Below, piece after piece: positions 58,588 through 64,000 of a DNA stretch of 64,000 nucleotides. The first letter of the stretch is position 1; each line of letters opens with the position of its first letter. Under the pieces are notes generated by a model. It searched no databases, was not told where the DNA came from, and saw nothing but the letters and a program-made list of their open reading frames with translations. A program made the translations under genes and the position numbers. This stretch comes from S015-6 sp964384945. GTDB taxonomy: Bacteria > Desulfobacterota > DSWW01. Where the stretch lies: the NCBI GenBank assembly GCA_964384945.1, contig CAYLMK010000015.1, positions 1 through 64,000 of the forward strand. The letters run 5' to 3'.

Positions 58588-60087
58588 TTGGGAAAGAAAA
58601 CGATCTTTGTCGCGGTGTGTCTGTCCCTGGCGGGTGCCTGCAACATTGCCTGCACCAACATGGACCTCGGCCGGTACGAACCCAATATCACCACCGAGAT
58701 GCTGGGGGTCTTCTGTACGGAGGACCCCCAGGAGATCGTCTTCCCCGTGAAGATTCTGTTCATCATCGACACATCCGGAAGCATGGCCTTCACCGATCCC
58801 GAGGCCCAAAGGGCCCTGGCGGTCCAGGAGGTCATCAACGAATACAACAGCAATCCCGGCGTCTCGTTCGGGGTCATCCGGTTCAGCGGATCGAGCATCA
58901 ATCTGACGGGCGGGTTCACCAAGGATCCGGCCGAGCTCGACGACGCGGTGATGCAGCTCCGCGAGGCGGACGGCGTGACCAACTACCGGGGGGCCCTGGG
59001 GCAGGCCACCAACCTGCTGAGCGGCGATATCCTGGGCTCCGGCCTGGGCGAACGGGTCCGGTCCCGTTACGTCGTGATCTTCTTCAGCGACGGACTCCCC
59101 TATCCGCCCGACACGAACCGGTACGAGGATATCTACGACGATGTCCAGCGGCTGATGATGCTCGAGGACCTGGACGTGGGAGAGATCCGCTTCCATACGG
59201 CCTTCCTGAACAGTCCGGACACCCCCTTCGATGTTGCCGAGGAGGCCCGCCAGCTCCTTCAGAACATGGCGACCCTGGGCCAGGGAACCTTCACCAACTT
59301 CGCCAACGGCGAAGAAATCAACTTCCTGCGGATCGATTACACCTCGATCCAACGGGTCTATACGCTGGTCAACGTCATCGTGACCAACCTGAACGTTCGT
59401 GCCGGCGTGGACAGGCTGCTCGAGGACAGCGACCGGGACGGAATCCCGGATGAGCGGGAGCTCGCCGAGGGGACTTCTCCCATCCTCTGGGACAGCGACG
59501 GCGATGCATGCAGCGACCTGATCGAGAAGCGCCTCCAGTTCGACCCCCTGACCGCGGACTGCGGATGCATCCCTCCCATCAGCGATGAAGACAGCGACGG
59601 CCTGAACAGCTGCGAGGAGCTCTGGCTGGGCACCGCAAGAGACATTTACGACTCGGACCGGGACGGCATCCCGGACGGGATCGAGTTCAAGCAGGGCCTG
59701 AACCCCCTGGGCAACGACCGGCTCGACGACCTGGATTTCGACGGGAAGCGCAACGGGGACGAAGTGCGATGGCACACGAACCCCGAGGCGGACGACCCGG
59801 TGGTGCACGAACGCTGGGCCTATGATTACAGCATCGTGGAACGGGGCGTCGATGTGGCGAGCAGGCGCTGCTACGACTTCCAGGTGAGCAACGTGCAGTT
59901 CCGGCCGGTCCGGGAGACGCCGGAGCAGCCGCCGGGGACCAACATCCTGCGTGTCTACTTTGCGCAGGTCCCCTGGGACGACCCCGAGGACTATCCGATC
60001 TACCGGATGGCGGAGATCGCGGTCCCGGCGAGCAACATCCCGGAAATCATACGGTTTTCCCCGGACGACTTCCAGTTGTTTGACTAG
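58588..60087 (+). CDS. VWA-domain lipoprotein with TSP3-like repeats
   Basis: Predicted 499 aa. TTG start with GGGAG upstream gives the cleanest lipoprotein signal (SLAGAC, Cys18); a GTG at 58567 is possible. A VWA domain with MIDAS motif DTSGSMAF (61-68), FFSDGLP later, spans about 55-270. Then TSP3-like repeats (DSDRDGIPDERELAEG, DSDGDACSDLIEKR, DEDSDGLNSCEEL, DSDRDGIPDGIE). A metal-dependent adhesion or scaffold protein on the outer membrane. In line with the TSP3 and PPC genes. Confidence 0.85.
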   Translation: MGKKTIFVAVCLSLAGACNIACTNMDLGRYEPNITTEMLGVFCTEDPQEIVFPVKILFIIDTSGSMAFTDPEAQRALAVQEVINEYNSNPGVSFGVIRFSGSSINLTGGFTKDPAELDDAVMQLREADGVTNYRGALGQATNLLSGDILGSGLGERVRSRYVVIFFSDGLPYPPDTNRYEDIYDDVQRLMMLEDLDVGEIRFHTAFLNSPDTPFDVAEEARQLLQNMATLGQGTFTNFANGEEINFLRIDYTSIQRVYTLVNVIVTNLNVRAGVDRLLEDSDRDGIPDERELAEGTSPILWDSDGDACSDLIEKRLQFDPLTADCGCIPPISDEDSDGLNSCEELWLGTARDIYDSDRDGIPDGIEFKQGLNPLGNDRLDDLDFDGKRNGDEVRWHTNPEADDPVVHERWAYDYSIVERGVDVASRRCYDFQVSNVQFRPVRETPEQPPGTNILRVYFAQVPWDDPEDYPIYRMAEIAVPASNIPEIIRFSPDDFQLFD

Positions 60088-60153
60088 GAGACCCGGGCGG
60101 GCCGGGCCGGCGAAGGCCTGCGGTCCGCAAGGCGACACGGGAGGGATCTGACG

Positions 60154-62241
60154 ATGAACCGTTCGGAATGGAAGAATCCCGGGATCATTGTCCTGGCCGT
60201 CCTGGCCCTCGCGCTTTCGGCCCAGGGGTGCGGGACCGGCGGGATCAAGGCCGCGGGCCATACGGCCGACAACGAGCCCCAGGGAGATACGGACGCAGCC
60301 GGCGCCCGGGCCTTGTCGCCGGCAAGCACGCAGCAGGGCTTCATCGAGTACGTGGGCGATTCGGACTGGTATCGCCTGGAATTGCCTCCGAATGTGGACA
60401 CGGTGCGATTCGAGCTGAGCAATCAGACCCTGGCGAGCGATGTGGACCTCTCCCTCACCGTGTATGCCGACGACGGCGTGAGCATCCTGGGGGGGCGGTA
60501 CGACCCCGACGGAGGCGACGGCCTCACGCAGATCACCCTGGAACTCACCGTCACCGCTCTTCCGTACTGCTTTGCCGTGATCCGCGACCATCAGGGAAAC
60601 GATGCCGATCCGGTGAACCCGTATTTCCTGCGCGTGAACCTCTCCGCAGGGGCGGGGGACGGGAACAACAGCCCGGAGTCGGCCACCCCCTTGCCGTGCG
60701 GCGGTTTCGCCCAGGATGCGATCCAGGCCCTGTCGGACGTCGATTGGTTCCGGGTCCAGATGCCGGGCACGGCCGACATCCTGTCCTATTCTCTGACCAT
60801 GCTCCCCGGAAGCCCGGACCTGATCCTGACCCTGTACGAGTCCTCGGGCACAACGGCGATCCTGACCCTGAGCGACGCGAACGGGCAGGACGGCCCCACG
60901 GTCCTGAGCCGGAACGTCCGGCTCCTGGAGCCGGGCTATTACTATTTCTCGGTCCGCGACTCCCTCGACGACGATGCGGACGCCAGCCTCCCGTACGACC
61001 TCTCGGTCGAGTGCGCGGCGGACCCGGATCCGAACGAACCGAACGGCAACTTCGCCACGCCGGCCCAGAACCGCTCGAACGCTACTCCGCTGGCCCTCGA
61101 TGCGACGCTTTCCGGCTGGGTCTCCTTTCAGGGGGACGAGGACTGGTACCGGGTGAACATGCCCCGGGACGGATTGCTCAACCTCTCCTTCCAGACGAGT
61201 GCGGGGGGCATGCCCATCGACCTGCTATGCACCCTCCTTGGGTCGGACGGTCAGACCGTGGAGGGAGAATTCGTGGTCGAGGCCGGGGTGGACCCCACCG
61301 ACTACTGGCTTCGGGTGGCCCTGCCTTCCGGGGCGCATTACCTGCGCATCCGGGACGAGGGGGACGACGGAGCCGACCTGGAGAATTCCTACTCGGTAAC
61401 GGCCCATTTCGAGCCGGACCCGGATTCGAACGAGCCGAACGGCAACTTCGCGACCGACCAGCAGAACCGCAACCACGCGACGCCCCTTGTGCTCGGTGTG
61501 CCGGCGGCGGGCTATATCGGATCGAATGCGGACCAGGACTGGTTCCAGGTCTTTGTCGCCACGCCCGGGGTCTATCACTTCTCTCTCACGAATGAGGCCG
61601 CCTCGGAGGTGGATCTGTCGATGAGCCTGTACAGGCCCGACCTGAACGGCCTGAACATGATCCTAACCCGCAGCGATGCGGACCGTGACGGCACGGACGG
61701 GCCTACGGAGATCCAGGCGCAGCTCTACCTGTTCGACAGGGATACCTACTACATCGTGGTCCAGGATCTTTACAACAACGACACCGATCTGGACGTGCCT
61801 TACCGGATTGAGGTCCATGCCGTGCCCCTGCCGCCGGGAAGCCACGAGCCGGACGAGGACAGAACCGAATACGTGCCGATCGTGAGCGGCCAGCATGTGC
61901 AGGGCTACATCGAGTTCGAAGGAGACCGGGACTGGTACGGAATCAACATCCAGGGCGAGCAGAACGTGCTCGTCGAAATCTGGAACGAGTCCCCGTCTCC
62001 GGTGGAGTTCATCTGGTTCATGTACGAACCCAATTCCACGCGGGTCTTTGCAAGCGCCGGAGACGAGACCGAGGCGGAGGACAACGTCATCCACATCGTG
62101 ACCGGCGACAACGAGGACTTCTGGGTGGGCCAGGAGAACTCCGGGCTCTACGTGTTCAAGATCAGTGATTTCAACCGGAATGACTGGGATACGACGGTCC
62201 CCTACCACTTCCGGGTTGTGCTGACGCCGCGAGCACCGTGA
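60154..62241 (+). CDS. Lipoprotein with repeated PPC-like domains
   Basis: Predicted 695 aa. Lipoprotein signal ending AQGC (Cys26). At least four repeats of about 120 residues with the pre-peptidase C-terminal (PPC) pattern: DSDWYRLELP...VRFELS, DVDWFRVQMP, DEDWYRVNMP, DQDWFQVFV, DRDWYGINI, and linkers DPDPNEPNGNFATP and DPDSNEPNGNFATD. PPC domains usually sit at the end of secreted proteases; here they make the whole protein, so this is a surface scaffold. The spacing and repeats are clear; binding partner unknown. Confidence 0.85.
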   Translation: MNRSEWKNPGIIVLAVLALALSAQGCGTGGIKAAGHTADNEPQGDTDAAGARALSPASTQQGFIEYVGDSDWYRLELPPNVDTVRFELSNQTLASDVDLSLTVYADDGVSILGGRYDPDGGDGLTQITLELTVTALPYCFAVIRDHQGNDADPVNPYFLRVNLSAGAGDGNNSPESATPLPCGGFAQDAIQALSDVDWFRVQMPGTADILSYSLTMLPGSPDLILTLYESSGTTAILTLSDANGQDGPTVLSRNVRLLEPGYYYFSVRDSLDDDADASLPYDLSVECAADPDPNEPNGNFATPAQNRSNATPLALDATLSGWVSFQGDEDWYRVNMPRDGLLNLSFQTSAGGMPIDLLCTLLGSDGQTVEGEFVVEAGVDPTDYWLRVALPSGAHYLRIRDEGDDGADLENSYSVTAHFEPDPDSNEPNGNFATDQQNRNHATPLVLGVPAAGYIGSNADQDWFQVFVATPGVYHFSLTNEAASEVDLSMSLYRPDLNGLNMILTRSDADRDGTDGPTEIQAQLYLFDRDTYYIVVQDLYNNDTDLDVPYRIEVHAVPLPPGSHEPDEDRTEYVPIVSGQHVQGYIEFEGDRDWYGINIQGEQNVLVEIWNESPSPVEFIWFMYEPNSTRVFASAGDETEAEDNVIHIVTGDNEDFWVGQENSGLYVFKISDFNRNDWDTTVPYHFRVVLTPRAP

Positions 62242-62367
62242 AGCAGGACGTGAAGGAATGCAGGAACGGATGTTGGGAGACAGTCATTCGGCGGATGGGG
62301 GGACGGACCCCCGCCCCCTGATCCCCGGCGGCGCAAGCCGCACGAGCAACCCCAAGGAGGAACGGCA

Positions 62368-63042
62368 ATGGATCTAATGGCGAAAGGCGGATTCTTCATG
62401 CTCCCGATCCTGATGGTCTCGATCGCGGCTCTCGCGCTCGTCCTGGAGCGGGTCTACACGCTCTGGCTTCGCTACCGGCTGGATGAAGAGGGCTTCATGA
62501 AGGGGCTCATGCATGCCCTGGACGAACAGGATTTCGCAGGGGCCCTCGAGGAGTGCGCGCGGGCGGAGAGCAATCCCCTGAGCCGTGTACTGCGCGCCGG
62601 GCTGCTCAAGGTGCACCGCAGCGACAAGGAGATCGAAAGGGCCATGGAAGAAGAGATGCTGCGGACCGCGCCCATGATACGCAAGCGAATCGGCTACCTG
62701 GCGACCTTTGGAAACGTGGCCACCCTGCTGGGGCTGCTGGGCACCATCTTCGGACTGATCGAGGCCTTCGAGGGCGTGAGCATGGCCGACCCGGCCACCA
62801 AACAGGAGATCCTTGCGCGCGGCATCTCCATCGCCATGCTGACCACCGCCTTCGGCCTGATCGTGGCCATCCCGTGCCTTCTTCTCCACTCCTTTCTGCA
62901 GAGCAAGGCGATTCACATGATCGAGGGACTCGAGGAAAAGGCGTATGCCCTGTTCAACAAGATCTCCGCCCTGCACCGCGACATCGAGAAGAAGGAGGTC
63001 CGCCTGCGGATGAAGTCGATCGAAGGCGGAAGGAGGGCATGA
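62368..63042 (+). CDS. exbB: MotA/TolQ/ExbB proton-channel protein
   Basis: Predicted 224 aa. Three membrane helices: residues about 8-28, 112-135 and 150-178. The family signature (FGNVATLLGLLGTIFGLIEAF and ARGISIAMLTTAFGLIVAIPCLLLHSF) is intact. With ExbD partners it makes a proton-driven motor in the inner membrane. AAGGAGG before ATG 62368. Overlaps the next gene by ATGA. Confidence 0.92.
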   Translation: MDLMAKGGFFMLPILMVSIAALALVLERVYTLWLRYRLDEEGFMKGLMHALDEQDFAGALEECARAESNPLSRVLRAGLLKVHRSDKEIERAMEEEMLRTAPMIRKRIGYLATFGNVATLLGLLGTIFGLIEAFEGVSMADPATKQEILARGISIAMLTTAFGLIVAIPCLLLHSFLQSKAIHMIEGLEEKAYALFNKISALHRDIEKKEVRLRMKSIEGGRRA

Positions 63043-63572
63043 TGGCGCTGGGCGACAGAAGCCGACTGGGAATGGACTTGGCTGTGCGGGACGAGGACGT
63101 CAACCTCGTTCCGATCATGAACCTCTTCGTGGTGTTGATTCCGTTCCTGCTGATGAGCGCCGCCTTCTTCCACATCAGCGTGATCAATGCCTCGGTGCCG
63201 GCCCTGCAGAAAGACAGGACCGATCTGGCCAAGTCCGAGGTCGCCGTGACCATGATGGTGCGGATGCAGCCGGAGGCGTTCACGATCACCGCATCGAGCG
63301 ATACCCTGCCCCGCTCCGATCTGGACAGGCTCCGTGCCGAGATTCCCCGGACCGGGGAGGGCAAGGGATTGCAGGCCCTCAGCGACCATCTGCTGGCCTG
63401 CAAGCAGCAATACCCGAAGAGCGACACCCTTCTGCTCGTTCCCGACGCCTCCATTGAGTACCAGGAGGTGATCGCCGTAATGGATTCGGGCCGCTGGAAG
63501 GAGATGGACCAGGACGGTGCCAAGGTTCGTTACGACCTGTTCCCGAACGTGGTGATTACAGGAATGCTTTAG
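63039..63572 (+). CDS. ExbD/TolR-like protein, Asp-to-Asn variant
   Basis: Predicted 177 aa. ATGA overlap with exbB. One helix at about 22-44: VPIMNLFVVLIPFLLMSAAFF. Where ExbD/TolR have the proton-carrying Asp (MID/LMD), this has Asn28 (codon AAC at 63120-63122). Periplasmic domain follows with the usual ExbD length. Likely partners the second ExbD, which keeps the Asp. A second ATG (63042) is an equal start. Confidence 0.85.
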   Translation: MMALGDRSRLGMDLAVRDEDVNLVPIMNLFVVLIPFLLMSAAFFHISVINASVPALQKDRTDLAKSEVAVTMMVRMQPEAFTITASSDTLPRSDLDRLRAEIPRTGEGKGLQALSDHLLACKQQYPKSDTLLLVPDASIEYQEVIAVMDSGRWKEMDQDGAKVRYDLFPNVVITGML

Positions 63573-63648
63573 GAAGGCGACAGGGCAAAGGGGAAAGGGC
63601 AAAGGCCCCGGGATCCCCGCCCATGATGCCGGTAGGAGGAGCGGAAAG

Positions 63649-64000
63649 ATGGCCAGAGCGTGGCGTCGGGTGGCGATGCAGCAGAGGAACGGAACCGCGA
63701 CCCTGAACATAACCTCTTTGATGGACGTGATGACGATCATCCTGATCTTCCTCCTCTTTTCCTTTTCTTCACAGGATCAGAACCTTCGCCTCTCCAAGGA
63801 TATGGAACTCCCCAAGTCGACCTCGGAGAAGCCATTCAAGTGGGCCATCAACATCACCCTGACCAAGAACGAGTTGAAGGTGGAAGACTTGTCCGTCTGT
63901 CGGTACAAAGACGGCCGGTTTGTCGACACCCAGGACGATCCTGACAAGATCGTCCTCCTTTACAAGCAGCTCATGGAGCTCAAGGGCCTGGAGAAGTACC
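63649..64000 (+). CDS. ExbD/TolR protein, partial at window edge
   Basis: At least 117 aa, cut by the window end. ATG 63649 with AGGAGGAG upstream. Helix TLNITSLMDVMTIILIFLLFSFSS keeps Asp26, the proton-carrying residue. Followed by a periplasmic part (KPFKWAINITLTKNELKVE). Forms the motor with ExbB and the Asn-type ExbD. More operon genes probably follow beyond the window. Confidence 0.85.
   Translation, partial: MARAWRRVAMQQRNGTATLNITSLMDVMTIILIFLLFSFSSQDQNLRLSKDMELPKSTSEKPFKWAINITLTKNELKVEDLSVCRYKDGRFVDTQDDPDKIVLLYKQLMELKGLEKY

Noticed and set aside
1..64000. CRISPR array, tRNA or rRNA genes
   Set aside because: No regularly spaced direct repeats and no tRNA-like T-loop with acceptor pairing or rRNA conserved blocks were noticed by eye; a tRNAscan and CRISPR search would settle it.

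Overview
The window is GC-rich, densely coding DNA. Its gene set points to a Desulfobacterota-like (deltaproteobacterial) bacterium with anaerobic or facultative metabolism. The pointers are an indolepyruvate:ferredoxin oxidoreductase plus aryl-CoA ligase operon, a 2-hydroxyacyl-CoA dehydratase with its ATP-driven activator, a Rieske/cytochrome b complex with a seven-heme cytochrome c, DUF3786 and ICNCCK-type iron-sulfur proteins, PEP-CTERM and thrombospondin type-3 surface proteins, and paired ExbD proteins. The species cannot be named from the sequence alone. Starts were chosen by ribosome-binding sites, ATGA/GTGA overlaps and signal peptides; several are GTG or TTG.

Left part (1-8.5 kb): an IS91-type transposase remnant at the edge, an Omp85/BamA-like barrel, then a tightly overlapping minus-strand operon nosL - small membrane protein - FtsX-like permease - ABC ATPase - polytopic membrane protein. 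A SafE/TauE-like copper/thiol exporter is divergent from it, and the two promoters overlap at their -35 boxes. A rubrerythrin-like/PhoU pair and an OmpA lipoprotein follow. From 8.5 to 14.1 kb a minus-strand operon pdaD - DUF3786 - iorA - iorB - paaK - ACT suggests oxidation of aromatic amino-acid 2-oxoacids to aryl-CoA esters.

Middle (14-38 kb): a non-canonical thiolase; a B12-type radical SAM protein whose last codons hold the promoter of a TetR gene with a perfect palindromic operator; an Fe-S protein under that TetR; a quinone oxidoreductase and an SDR; a DUF4143 ATPase; a secreted protein with a long structured leader; a membrane-anchored TSP3 protein with a degenerate metzincin site; then the Rieske/cytochrome b/seven-heme cytochrome c complex followed by a gluconate-dehydrogenase-type subunit 3 and a GMC flavoprotein. 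After that come a GNAT/ATP-grasp pair with overlapping genes, two UspA proteins, a GH99-like/radical SAM pair and a second ICNCCK Fe-S protein.

Right part (38-64 kb): a complete 2-oxoglutarate dehydrogenase set (E1, E2, E3) is divergent from a TetR gene that overlaps a 2-hydroxyacyl-CoA dehydratase operon, with a CdhC-like and an SCP2-like protein just downstream. Then come cysteine synthase, an orphan PEP-CTERM protein with a good sigma-54 promoter, an aldehyde dehydrogenase, HD and GGCT proteins, and NnrU. The window ends in an apparent operon of surface proteins (TSP3 repeat protein with a C-terminal anchor, VWA lipoprotein, PPC-repeat lipoprotein) plus an ExbB/ExbD/ExbD motor. It is preceded by a sigma-54 promoter and is the best candidate here for an undescribed system.
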